NCBI RefSeq assembly: GCF_947492965.1
Contig: NZ_CANLOZ010000013.1
Location: 46,437 to 110,436 of the forward strand
Length of the DNA stretch: 64,000 nucleotides
Source: an uncultured Aquimarina sp.
Lineage (GTDB): Bacteria; Bacteroidota; Bacteroidia; Flavobacteriales; Flavobacteriaceae
Direction of reading: 5' to 3'
Under the pieces are notes generated by a model. The model was not told the DNA's origin and did not search any database. It saw only the letters and a program-made list of their open reading frames with translations. Numbering within the stretch: position 1 is the first letter of the stretch; the number at the start of each line of letters is the position of its first letter. Positions 7,144 through 15,877 of this stretch are shown in pieces. The position numbers and the translations under genes were made by a program.

Positions 7144-10100
7144 TTTAGAGTTTTAGTTAATTCATATGGATGAAGAGGATTCAATCTTTTTCTTATAGTG
7201 TATCCGTTAAATTTACCACCTCTTTTTGATAAATAATTAAAAATTTTTCTAAATCTAGGTGTTACCGTATTTGTAATTACTTTTATTGATTCAGCACCAT
7301 TAGCTCTAAAGGTGTTTTCTACAAGCTCTAAAGCACCATCTGGAATTGATTTTGTAAAGCTAATATCAACTCTACCAACTCCATTTTTGATATAAGTATC
7401 AAAATGAAATGAACCTAATTCATAAATAGCTCTCTTTGCTTTTTCACTAAATCTTACTGCTCCCCGAGCTACATTTACTCCTTGAGCTATATTTTTTGCT
7501 CTGACAAATCTAATGACCCAAGCGCCTCCCTGTAATACTTTGACTGCCGCCCATTCTCCTACTACAAATAAAATTAGTTCTCCCGCAGCATCAGCTTTTT
7601 CTCTTTCGTTTTGAGCAATATCAGCCTCTGTAGGATTATATGGGTCATTTCCATTTAAAAATGCTGTAAGTGAATCACCATTATATGCCATTGCATAAAA
7701 CTCCCCAGCATTCATGTCCTTTACATCCTTCTTTTGACTTTTCTTCTTTTTCTTTTTTGGATCTGTATTACAATCATCACATGACTCGCTATCACTGTTA
7801 GAAGTCCAAGATGCAGCCCCATTATCATCTATTTCATTCCAATTGATTGTTAAACCATTATTGTTTACTTCAATGGCATCTGCACCACTTGGATCTGCCC
7901 AGAATACAGGGTTGTTATCAAAAGCTGTATAGGTAGACATCGAGTGATGTGTAATAGGATCAATACCCGTCCATCTGGCGATAGTTGGGTCATATTGACG
8001 TAATGGCATTTCATAAAGATTTAATCCTAAACTTTCCTCTAGTTCAATACCATTATATTTAAAATCTTGTGCTTTATTAGTACTAGTGATAAGACTATTA
8101 TATCCCTGATGTTTTAAACCAAAAGGATAGTAATTATTCTCTTCTAAGATTTCGTGACTATTGTCATTATCACCATCAACATCTACATCATTTCTTAAAA
8201 CATCGATTTTCCCATCATTATCGCGGTCACTGTATGATAGTCTGATATTTCCTAAATGGTCTTTATATTGATAGATATAGTCATAACTTCCATTACCGTT
8301 AGGTTCTACGTAACCTTCTGGTTGAGCAAAAAACTGTAACTGTCCATTTTCATAGATATAGTTGCCTGCATACTCTGTTGTTAAAGAACTTCCACCAGAA
8401 ACGATCTTTTTTAATTTCATTCCAGTGGCATCGTAAATATAGCTAATATTTCCCACGTGAGATCTTGCCTGATCATTTATTGCTACAGCAGTTGGTAGGT
8501 TTAAGTGATTATAGCTAATCCCAGTAATTCCTTTATTACGATCGATGGTCATGTTTCCGTTTAGATCATAAACATAATCATCGTTGGTGTTGGTGCCATC
8601 GATAAAACCAATAGTACTATTACCACTATCGGTAACTTTGGATAGTTTGTTTCCAGAGTCGTATTCATAAGATAGGTTATCCATAATATCATTAGTTCCC
8701 ATCTCATTGTATCTGATAAGAGAACTTATATTTCCATTTTTGTCATAGTCAATATTTCTTACATCATATGATCTAAGAGAAGCATCTGTAAGATTTTCGT
8801 TATATCTAAAATAACTTTCTTTTATCCTGTTTAGTGGATCATATTCATACCCATAAGATCTTTTAATATTATCGTTGGCAGTTTTCCAAATGGTTTGGGC
8901 AATGTTTCCGTTATAAAGTTTAGGAATATCATAACGTCCTCCTACCGTATTATAGTTAATTGCAAATCCAAACAGATCTCCATTATTGGTGGTTCCTTCA
9001 TTAATAGTTTTTAACCATCCACGTACATTATAGGTGTAATCTACTTTTTGCAATCCTCCGCCAACTTCTTTGGATTCCAATTGTCCAATTTCATCATAGG
9101 TATTGGTTACAATACGTTCTTGAGCTTGATTATTAATCGTTTGTTTTTGATCTAACAATCTTCCTATATGATCATAGGTAAACGTATCTACCGTAACAAT
9201 AGGAGCGTTGCTTCCTTTGGTGTGGGTAGTTTTGGTTTCTAATACCTTCCCCGCAAAATCCAATCGAGATTCTATAATATCTACCGTATTTAGATGCTCA
9301 TTGGTACTATGCACATAAATCGGTCTTCCTTTTGCATCGTAATAGGTTACTGTGGTAATCCAATCATCTGTGCCCAATACACGCACTTTGGTTCCTGTAG
9401 GCAATCCTTTAACTTCAGAAGTTACTGTTTGGTCTAATACGGTACTCGGATTCGTAACAGAGTGATCAAAGGTATAGTTGTCATAGTAGTTGATTGTATA
9501 GGTTTTAATAACTCCAATCGGTTTTGCAACATTACTGTAATATATGGTTGTTCCCGCTAAAGTTACACCATTCTCAAGTTTTGTTTCGTATTGCTGATCA
9601 CTATTTTCCAATATTTGTTCCGTATACTCTCGGTTTCCTACATTGGATATTATTCCGGTATATGTTACTCTTCCAAACGCATCATATTTAGTAAATAACC
9701 ATTCATTTTTTGCCTTTTGATTGGCATCTTGGGTCATCACAGGTTGATCCAATTTATTGTATACTATAGATTCTAATCCTTTACCCGGTATTTTCTTTTC
9801 GATCAGTCGGTTTCTACCATCGTATTTATATTGATAGCATAGTTCTGAAAGTTCTATAGCCGATACATTATCTGTAATATCTACTTTTGGAGGGATGACA
9901 TAGGTAAGATTTCCAAAATCATCATATACATAATAAGTATCATGTTCGACACCTTCGTTAAAAGTACGTTTTAGGATCACTCTGCCAAGTTTGTCTTTAT
10001 ACTCTCTGGTCGTATGATCATTAGGATGTGTCTGCTCCGGTTGCCAGTTTTCATCTTTGGTAGTAGTTACCAAAAGTTCATTAGGATCATAAAAATCATT

Positions 10101-10895
10101 TTGTACCAGCGTAGGAGATTCCGTATTGTTATTAGCAAAGTCTACAGTAAAATACGCTACTTCCTCTGTTTCATTGGCATGCCAATCAAACTTAATGGTA
10201 TGATCTGTATCTGCTTCGGGATCTGCTTTCCAATCTTTTCCAGGAGAGCCTTGTTCTAATACACGATTTAGTGGAGAAGGTTCGAAGATGCTTTCAGAAT
10301 AGGCATTGAAATTGTCTGTATCATCGTTATCAATTCCTTCAAAATCGCTACCGTATTTGCTTTTGTAATACGTATTGATATTGGTAATGACATTCACTGG
10401 GTTATACGCACCAACGGTGGTGCTGGATTTTTCAAAAGGTAAATATTGTTTGTCTTGCCTTCCGTATGCATCGTATACAATATGTGTTACAATATCTTTT
10501 TTGTCATTTGAAGCTTTGATACCAATCTGCTGCTTAGCTCTTCCGAGTCCATCAAAATAGGTAATGCTTTCGATAACATCGCTATTATTCTTTACCTGAT
10601 CAAAATTTGTCTTTTCACTCTGATATACTCGTGTAAACACATAATTTTCATTGGTATCTAACGCGGGTAATAGGTATGGATCTTCTGTGATTACTGCAGA
10701 AAATACCGTTCCCGGTTGTATCCAAGTGGTCGGTTTGATAATAATACTTTGTCCAGCCTTTACATTTAGTAAAGCAGGATCACTGGATGAAGTAATGGTT
10801 TCATCCTGTATGGTTACCGTATCTGCTACCTGACTATGTACTGAGATCCCTACAAAAAGTAAGGCAACAGTTATGTATGGAAATAATTTTTTCAT
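7140..10895 (-). CDS. RHS-repeat polymorphic toxin, DUF6443 N-terminus, unknown C-terminal toxin
   Basis: The ATG at 10895 is chosen because it gives a signal peptide (MKKLFPYITVALLFVGISVH) and lies 7 bases after the upstream gene; a longer frame reaches 10952. The 1251-residue protein has a DUF6443-like region (YVFTRVYQSE, SITYFDGLGRAKQQIGIKAS), then many YD/RHS repeats (for example YDKNGNISSLIRYNE, YNVRGWLKTIN), an Asp-rich insert DRDNDGKIDVLRNDVDVDG, and the RHS core end YYPFGLKHQGYN near 915-925 and YTAFDNNPVFWADPSG near 985-1000. After the core come a Lys-rich linker, a hydrophobic segment near 1100-1125 and a basic C-terminal domain of about 100 residues that I cannot assign. RHS repeats form a cage enclosing the toxin. 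The toxin function is inferred. Confidence 0.85.
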   Translation of the reverse strand: MKKLFPYITVALLFVGISVHSQVADTVTIQDETITSSSDPALLNVKAGQSIIIKPTTWIQPGTVFSAVITEDPYLLPALDTNENYVFTRVYQSEKTNFDQVKNNSDVIESITYFDGLGRAKQQIGIKASNDKKDIVTHIVYDAYGRQDKQYLPFEKSSTTVGAYNPVNVITNINTYYKSKYGSDFEGIDNDDTDNFNAYSESIFEPSPLNRVLEQGSPGKDWKADPEADTDHTIKFDWHANETEEVAYFTVDFANNNTESPTLVQNDFYDPNELLVTTTKDENWQPEQTHPNDHTTREYKDKLGRVILKRTFNEGVEHDTYYVYDDFGNLTYVIPPKVDITDNVSAIELSELCYQYKYDGRNRLIEKKIPGKGLESIVYNKLDQPVMTQDANQKAKNEWLFTKYDAFGRVTYTGIISNVGNREYTEQILENSDQQYETKLENGVTLAGTTIYYSNVAKPIGVIKTYTINYYDNYTFDHSVTNPSTVLDQTVTSEVKGLPTGTKVRVLGTDDWITTVTYYDAKGRPIYVHSTNEHLNTVDIIESRLDFAGKVLETKTTHTKGSNAPIVTVDTFTYDHIGRLLDQKQTINNQAQERIVTNTYDEIGQLESKEVGGGLQKVDYTYNVRGWLKTINEGTTNNGDLFGFAINYNTVGGRYDIPKLYNGNIAQTIWKTANDNIKRSYGYEYDPLNRIKESYFRYNENLTDASLRSYDVRNIDYDKNGNISSLIRYNEMGTNDIMDNLSYEYDSGNKLSKVTDSGNSTIGFIDGTNTNDDYVYDLNGNMTIDRNKGITGISYNHLNLPTAVAINDQARSHVGNISYIYDATGMKLKKIVSGGSSLTTEYAGNYIYENGQLQFFAQPEGYVEPNGNGSYDYIYQYKDHLGNIRLSYSDRDNDGKIDVLRNDVDVDGDNDNSHEILEENNYYPFGLKHQGYNSLITSTNKAQDFKYNGIELEESLGLNLYEMPLRQYDPTIARWTGIDPITHHSMSTYTAFDNNPVFWADPSGADAIEVNNNGLTINWNEIDDNGAASWTSNSDSESCDDCNTDPKKKKKKSQKKDVKDMNAGEFYAMAYNGDSLTAFLNGNDPYNPTEADIAQNEREKADAAGELILFVVGEWAAVKVLQGGAWVIRFVRAKNIAQGVNVARGAVRFSEKAKRAIYELGSFHFDTYIKNGVGRVDISFTKSIPDGALELVENTFRANGAESIKVITNTVTPRFRKIFNYLSKRGGKFNGYTIRKRLNPLHPYELTKTLK
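7735..7760 (-). other. A-rich homopolymer tract encoding a poly-lysine linker
   Basis: On the coding strand CCAAAAAAGAAAAAGAAG encodes six successive lysines between the RHS core and the toxin domain. It contains runs of six and five A. Slippage here would remove the toxin domain from the product. The repeat is real; any phase variation is speculation. Confidence 0.4.
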
Positions 10896-10902
10896 CTGTT
10901 TC

Positions 10903-13900
10903 TTAGTTTTTGTAGTTATACTTGTTTTCTGACACCAGATTTCCGTCTGCATCTTTAACAGCGATAAGTCTGTTTAAAGCATCGTATTCATAATACATGG
11001 TATATCCTCGTAGATCAGTCATACTGGTTACTCCAATCATTGGATCGTAGGTGTAGTAGCTCATTTGTGCATTCTCTAATTGAGGGTCTGTACGGATATC
11101 TTCAAGAGCTTCGCGCAATGCTGCTTCGGTGCCAGACGTTCCTGTAGGTCGGTTAAAATCTGCATCCGCCGCAGCTATAGCATCATCGATTAAAGATTGT
11201 ATATTGGCTGCTTGTGCCATGGTAAAATTTGTAATCTTTGCAATAGGTTGTTGCCCTTGATATCCCCAGATATAATAAATATGAGTACCATCTTCTTGTG
11301 CGACGGAAATTGGATTTCCATAAGCGTCATACCCAAAATAGGAAAGGCGTTTTTCTAAATCATCATTTCTTTTAGCGATCCAAGTGGTTTCTGGAGCATA
11401 TAACACATCACCAGAAATGTTATCTCCCCATGATTTGTAATCGGTTCTTTGGGTATAGAGTAAGGTTTCCGTATTGCCTTCCTTTTTGTAAGCTTCTGTT
11501 TGGATTGGAGTACTGATACGATTTGCAGATTTTAATGCAGTAATAGTATTCGATGCTTCGGTACTTAAATTCGTAAAATCAGTAAGACTGTTGTAGGGAT
11601 ATTTAAGTACTGTTCTGATCTGATCTCCATGAGAATCTGTTACAGTAGTTTCTGCAATGGCATAATTACTATTATATAGGTTTGTACTCCTATTGGTTAC
11701 GATTTGCTGTACACCATCTTTATTAAAATAACTAGTGCTTACCGAAGTAAGTGGTTTATAGCGCGTAAGTACCTCTCGATAAGGTTTAATGATATATCGA
11801 TCGATTTGATAGTGTTCTTGTGAAGGAATAGGATTAAGGTCACAAGCTCCAGGAATTGTACAATCGGCTACAATATTTAATTTTTGTACAATTTTTAAAC
11901 TCCAAGGATGATCGTTATTGTAATCCTGATAATCTTGGTCCACCAAACCTCTGAATTGTTTGTATTGGGTTTCGCTCTGTTGTACTTTGCTAGTTTCGTC
12001 TCCTCCTTTGTAGACAACAGATAGTTTTACTCTTCCTTTATCCAGATCTTGATTTTGTGGATAATTAGGATGTTCGAAATCGTAGTTTTGTGCGGGTGCT
12101 TCAAACACGGTAAGCTTATATCCATTAGGATACTTGCGAATATAATTAGTAGAGCTGCTGGTATTTCCAATTTCGGAATATACAAGTGTTCCATCTTCAT
12201 TTGTTAAAGGATCAAATATAGGCGGTAAGTCAGAATCATTATCAGAATCTGTTACTTCTTCTAAAATAAAACTATCATATTCTTTGATATGCGTGTAATA
12301 CACAGGACTACTTTGATTTACCGTTAAAGAGTTAAATCGGTTTAAGCGATAAGCAATATCGGTATACTCAGTTCTTATAGGTTGATTAGAATCAACAAAA
12401 GGAGATGGGGTATATGTAACTACATTAAAAGGTACCTCTTCGAACTTGTTAAGAAGTAATCCAGAAGATCCACCAATTTCTGTGGCATAATCAAAATATT
12501 GGGTTTTTGAAATGCTATTGTTATCGGTGTAGTGTTGTATTTTCTCTACTCTTATACCACCAACATCCACATTGATTTCACTTCCTACGATAGTTCCACT
12601 AGCTGGTGGCTCATAAAAGAGTACTTTAATTTCACTAGTTGCATCAGAACCACGGTTGTATTCATTAGTAATTCTAAAAGTATAGGTTCCTGGTTTGATA
12701 ATAATTCTACCACCAGAACTGCGAGAAATACTTTGATAACCCAGTTGATCTCCGTTGTCTGGTCCAAATTGCTCACCCAATGTCGGACACATTTGAGGGA
12801 TTTCATTTAATCTACTCCTAAAATATTCAGCATTTAAATAATATTCATCACTTACAGGATCTATAGTTGGCTGATCTATTGATGGAGGACAATTACTTGG
12901 ACCAGTAATATTCACAGACAAATTACTACTTCCTATATTACCTGCAATTTTATGAGATATACTTGCAACAGTTGGTTGATCAAATGTTTTAGAGAATACC
13001 ACAGTTTTAACCTCGGGAGCAGAAGCACTATTATCAGATTGTAACTTTAATAAAATCTGTCTGTTAAAAGATACATTGGCATATGGATTTGTATTATTAG
13101 ATGAAGGCTGATTATAGACTTCATTAATTTGATTTTGTTCATAATCGATCATAGAATATCCACCAGTAGGATATATGATTTTTTTCATGGCACCTTTTCG
13201 AGTAGCAACAAAATTAGGAGCTTTATCAGCCTGATAGGATGATGAAGGTACGTTTAGAGCCGCAGCATTAGCCGCAGCATTATAAAATCGCCAATCGTCC
13301 TGCGCACGAGCACGATCATTGATATTGTCTATAAAGCCTGGCATATCGTTTTGGTCATAATATTCGAAACCAAATAGGAGTTGTCCGTCTTTGGTTACCT
13401 GAGTTAACATATCTCTGGCACCATCATAAGAAAATGTATAAGCATCTATATTACTTTGTTTAGATACTGAGATGCCATTATATAGTTTTCTACCAGCAAT
13501 TGTGGTAATCGAAAAAGTAAGTAAGGTGGCATCAGAAGAGGTTATGGATTTTAAGATCTTTCTTTTGATAACAGATTGGTTTACGCCATCCTGATAGGTT
13601 CCTGTGCCATAAGTAGGACCTGTCCCTCCAGTTCCATCTTGTAATCCATTAGGAAAATAACGTACCGATCCGCTGGCATAAAAATCATAGCTTAGATATT
13701 GATCATCGATATAATTAAAAGTTAGTGTACGACCATTTGGATATTTAATTTCTGAAAGATTCCAAGTAATCGTATACTCAAAAGCAGTGCTTGGTGTTGC
13801 ATCAGATGGTTCATTATTTTCAGTGTCAGCAAAGGTATAGATGATACCATTATCATCGGTTACCGTAATTTCTTGATCACTGTAGCTAACCTTATGATTG

Positions 13901-14451
13901 TGTTGTGATAGGTATACAGGATTTCCATATTCATCCTTTTTATAGGAAAATGATACAGGACCTGCTTGTACATGATAAATATCTACTTCTTTATCCCATT
14001 CTCCGTTAAGATATTTTCTTAGTTCTGATAAAGAGAAATCTGTGCCATTCATATACTCTTTGATACGCGCACCTCGATCACGTGGTCCGTAGTATCCTTC
14101 TGGATGTTCATCTGGTAACCCTCTTACTTCGCGTCTTACTGCACCCATACCTGCAAGATTCCAACCTAATCCAGTAATAGAAGGTTTGCCTTCTAATAAT
14201 AACCCTCCATAACTATAGTTTAGGGCAATGGGCCACGAGTATGATCCCATTTGAAAGGTGTATACTGGTACCGCAAAACTCATATTTCCACTTTGTAATG
14301 CTCTATCGATATTACCATAGGCTCCCAAACTTGCTGCCTCTGGAGAAGTAGGATAAAAATCCGGAACTGGAGCACCTGGATATTCCTGTCCATAAAACGA
14401 AGCTGTATATAATAGCAATGCTGCCAGTGTTATTCTAATTACTTTTTTCAT
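10903..14451 (-). CDS. RHS/YD-repeat exported protein, SpvB/TcdB-like N-terminal half of a cage
   Basis: A 1182-residue protein with its own signal peptide (MKKVIRITLAALLLYTASFY). The mature N-terminus has the SpvB/insecticidal-toxin-like pattern NMSFAVPVYTF, then ALNYSYGGLLLEGKPSITGL with GWNLAGMGAVRREVRG. This is followed by beta-rich sequence with YD-like units and then the ending ISVAQEDGTHIYYIWGYQGQ, MTDLRGYTMYYEYDALNRL and AVKDADGNLVSENKYNYK. It stops within RHS repeats and lacks the core end motif and toxin. The next gene, 7 bases on, supplies DUF6443, further repeats and the core. Each protein has its own signal peptide, so this is not a frameshift of one gene. A joint two-protein shell is an inference from gene order and family resemblance. 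Confidence 0.8.
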   Translation of the reverse strand: MKKVIRITLAALLLYTASFYGQEYPGAPVPDFYPTSPEAASLGAYGNIDRALQSGNMSFAVPVYTFQMGSYSWPIALNYSYGGLLLEGKPSITGLGWNLAGMGAVRREVRGLPDEHPEGYYGPRDRGARIKEYMNGTDFSLSELRKYLNGEWDKEVDIYHVQAGPVSFSYKKDEYGNPVYLSQHNHKVSYSDQEITVTDDNGIIYTFADTENNEPSDATPSTAFEYTITWNLSEIKYPNGRTLTFNYIDDQYLSYDFYASGSVRYFPNGLQDGTGGTGPTYGTGTYQDGVNQSVIKRKILKSITSSDATLLTFSITTIAGRKLYNGISVSKQSNIDAYTFSYDGARDMLTQVTKDGQLLFGFEYYDQNDMPGFIDNINDRARAQDDWRFYNAAANAAALNVPSSSYQADKAPNFVATRKGAMKKIIYPTGGYSMIDYEQNQINEVYNQPSSNNTNPYANVSFNRQILLKLQSDNSASAPEVKTVVFSKTFDQPTVASISHKIAGNIGSSNLSVNITGPSNCPPSIDQPTIDPVSDEYYLNAEYFRSRLNEIPQMCPTLGEQFGPDNGDQLGYQSISRSSGGRIIIKPGTYTFRITNEYNRGSDATSEIKVLFYEPPASGTIVGSEINVDVGGIRVEKIQHYTDNNSISKTQYFDYATEIGGSSGLLLNKFEEVPFNVVTYTPSPFVDSNQPIRTEYTDIAYRLNRFNSLTVNQSSPVYYTHIKEYDSFILEEVTDSDNDSDLPPIFDPLTNEDGTLVYSEIGNTSSSTNYIRKYPNGYKLTVFEAPAQNYDFEHPNYPQNQDLDKGRVKLSVVYKGGDETSKVQQSETQYKQFRGLVDQDYQDYNNDHPWSLKIVQKLNIVADCTIPGACDLNPIPSQEHYQIDRYIIKPYREVLTRYKPLTSVSTSYFNKDGVQQIVTNRSTNLYNSNYAIAETTVTDSHGDQIRTVLKYPYNSLTDFTNLSTEASNTITALKSANRISTPIQTEAYKKEGNTETLLYTQRTDYKSWGDNISGDVLYAPETTWIAKRNDDLEKRLSYFGYDAYGNPISVAQEDGTHIYYIWGYQGQQPIAKITNFTMAQAANIQSLIDDAIAAADADFNRPTGTSGTEAALREALEDIRTDPQLENAQMSYYTYDPMIGVTSMTDLRGYTMYYEYDALNRLIAVKDADGNLVSENKYNYKN

Positions 14452-14476
14452 GAATTGCTTTTTATGTCATTAGGAT

Positions 14477-15349
14477 TTATTTTCTTTCTAACAATAATGC
14501 TTCAATCTTAGCAAGTCTTGCTTCGAGCTCACTATTTTTAGCTTTTACTTTTTGTAATTCTTTAATCTCTTTTTCTTGTGCAATCGTATACAAAGTCAAT
14601 TCTTCGATCTTTTCCAGGAGTTTAGCATTCATTTCGCCTAATTGTATACCATTTTCTTCAACTTCAGCAGCGGATGGAATGTTGATGAGATGCCCTTTTG
14701 TAGCTATGTGATCAGCTACTTCTTGTAAAGTTGGTAGTGTATATGTATCTTCAAATACATAGTCTGGCCAGTTTGTAAGGTCTACTTTTATTTCTTTAGT
14801 ATGAATATTACCGTTTACTGCAAGCTTAGCATCTGGAGTAGTAGTTCCAATACCAACATCACCATTAGCTCGTATACGTAAATATTCAGTTTCATTTGCG
14901 TACAATGCTAATCCAGATGCATTAGCCCAACTAGTCTCCTGAATCGAAGCAATACCACCCCATTTCCAGTGTTCATTATCATTTGAATGTTTTAATTTTA
15001 CTCCAACACCATAATTAGATACTGTTCCGTTATTTCTGGAGTTATTTGCAATAACTGGCCATGAAATTTCATCTTTGTTTACCGTTATATGGAGTTTTGC
15101 TTGCGGAGTAGTGGTTCCAATTCCAATATTGCCGTCAGGAGCTACATTAAACCTTACCACACCAGAATGAAAAATTCTGAAATTACCAGCATAATTATCT
15201 AGATGGATTTTGTTGTAAGTAGCGTTACTTTGTAATAACTGAATTTCTCCACCTTCTACACCAGAGTTTTGTGGATTCGCAACTATGGTTTGAGCATTTA
15301 TTCTAATTAAAGAAAAAAATACAAACAAAAAGAACAATGATTTTTTCAT
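14477..15349 (-). CDS. Tail-fibre-like exported protein with C-terminal coiled coil
   Basis: A 290-residue protein with a signal peptide (MKKSLFFLFVFFSLIRINA, cut before Q20). Two copies of the trimeric-fibre motif GNIGIGTTTPQAKLHI and GDVGIGTTTPDAKLAV lie near residues 73-88 and 163-180. A segment DYVFEDTYTLPTLQEVADHI is followed by IPSAAEVEENGIQLGEMN, and the last 60 residues form a heptad-rich coiled coil (LLEKIEELT through LAKIEALLLERK). It lacks the self-cleaving S74 chaperone domain. Such proteins often stand next to RHS genes in Bacteroidota. It is the first gene of the operon, 25 bases before the large RHS gene. A role as a surface fibre or adhesin is inferred. Confidence 0.8.
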   Translation of the reverse strand: MKKSLFFLFVFFSLIRINAQTIVANPQNSGVEGGEIQLLQSNATYNKIHLDNYAGNFRIFHSGVVRFNVAPDGNIGIGTTTPQAKLHITVNKDEISWPVIANNSRNNGTVSNYGVGVKLKHSNDNEHWKWGGIASIQETSWANASGLALYANETEYLRIRANGDVGIGTTTPDAKLAVNGNIHTKEIKVDLTNWPDYVFEDTYTLPTLQEVADHIATKGHLINIPSAAEVEENGIQLGEMNAKLLEKIEELTLYTIAQEKEIKELQKVKAKNSELEARLAKIEALLLERK

Positions 15350-15417
15350 AATTTAAAATTGATAGTATGATTATGTTATCGTATAACTCTTCTATTTTGG
15401 GGTTTCATAGAAACGTG

Positions 15418-15425
15418 CAAAAGTA
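15418..15425 (-). promoter_or_regulatory. Promoter -7 box for the RHS operon
   Basis: On the minus strand TACTTTTG fits TAnnTTTG. Transcription would begin about 60 bases before the tail-fibre-like start. A TTG lies upstream at a slightly long spacing of 24 bases. Confidence 0.4.
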
Positions 15426-15438
15426 CTCGTTACCTGTA

Positions 15439-15463
15439 AATCTGATCTGCAAGAAATCAGATT
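15439..15463. promoter_or_regulatory. Palindrome overlapping the -33 region of the RHS promoter
   Basis: A perfect 8-base inverted repeat, AATCTGAT at 15439-15446 and ATCAGATT at 15456-15463, with a 9-base spacer. It covers the expected upstream promoter element, a typical place for a repressor. No regulator is encoded next to it. Confidence 0.35.
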
Positions 15464-15810
15464 GTTATCAACAAAATTCGGTAGCTTTTTTATGAATACT
15501 TTTTTCGTTTTATCTATTCGTTTTCCCTTTTTAAGTAGAGTCTTATATTGGTAAGTGTCGAAATCAAAGGATGTGTTACCTCAAAAACTTAATTTTTTTA
15601 AAAAAAAATTGAATAGGATATCGAGAGTTAGGTTTATGGAGTTTGATATCGGGGTTTATAAATTAGGTAACTGGTAATAGGTTTCAGGTTTCTGAAGTTT
15701 GCTGTTAATGGTCAGGAATTATTATTAGAGTCTTTGGTAGGTTTTATAAATTGTGAACGCTAGATCATACTAAAAAATGAGTAAATAGATCGTGTTTTGA
15801 GTGTTATCTA

Positions 15811-15850
15811 AAAACAAAAAAGCAACCAGAAAAATCTTTCTGATTGCCTT
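15811..15850 (-). terminator. Terminator of the leu operon
   Basis: On the minus strand the stem GCAATCAGAAA / TTTCTGGTTGC (one G-T pair) is followed by TTTTTTGTTTTT. It lies about 30 bases after the leuB stop. Confidence 0.8.
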
Positions 15851-15877
15851 CTTATAACAATAAATATATAACTAATA

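Larger units (their letters stand above)
15350..15877. other. Gene-free stretch between the RHS operon and leuB
   Basis: About 530 bases without a supported gene. It holds the RHS operon promoter region with a palindrome (15418-15463) and the leu operon terminator (15811-15850). Between roughly 15470 and 15800 I see only AT-rich sequence with no clear motif. Confidence 0.5.

Noticed and set aside
12532..12810. Open frames on the plus strand inside the RHS genes (also 10014-10259, 10375-10560, 10651-10833)
   Set aside because: They lie wholly inside strongly supported coding sequence and have no domain-like features.
7140..14451. The two large RHS genes as one gene broken by a frameshift
   Set aside because: The second gene has its own start codon, signal peptide and DUF6443-like N-terminus after the junction, so they are two genes.
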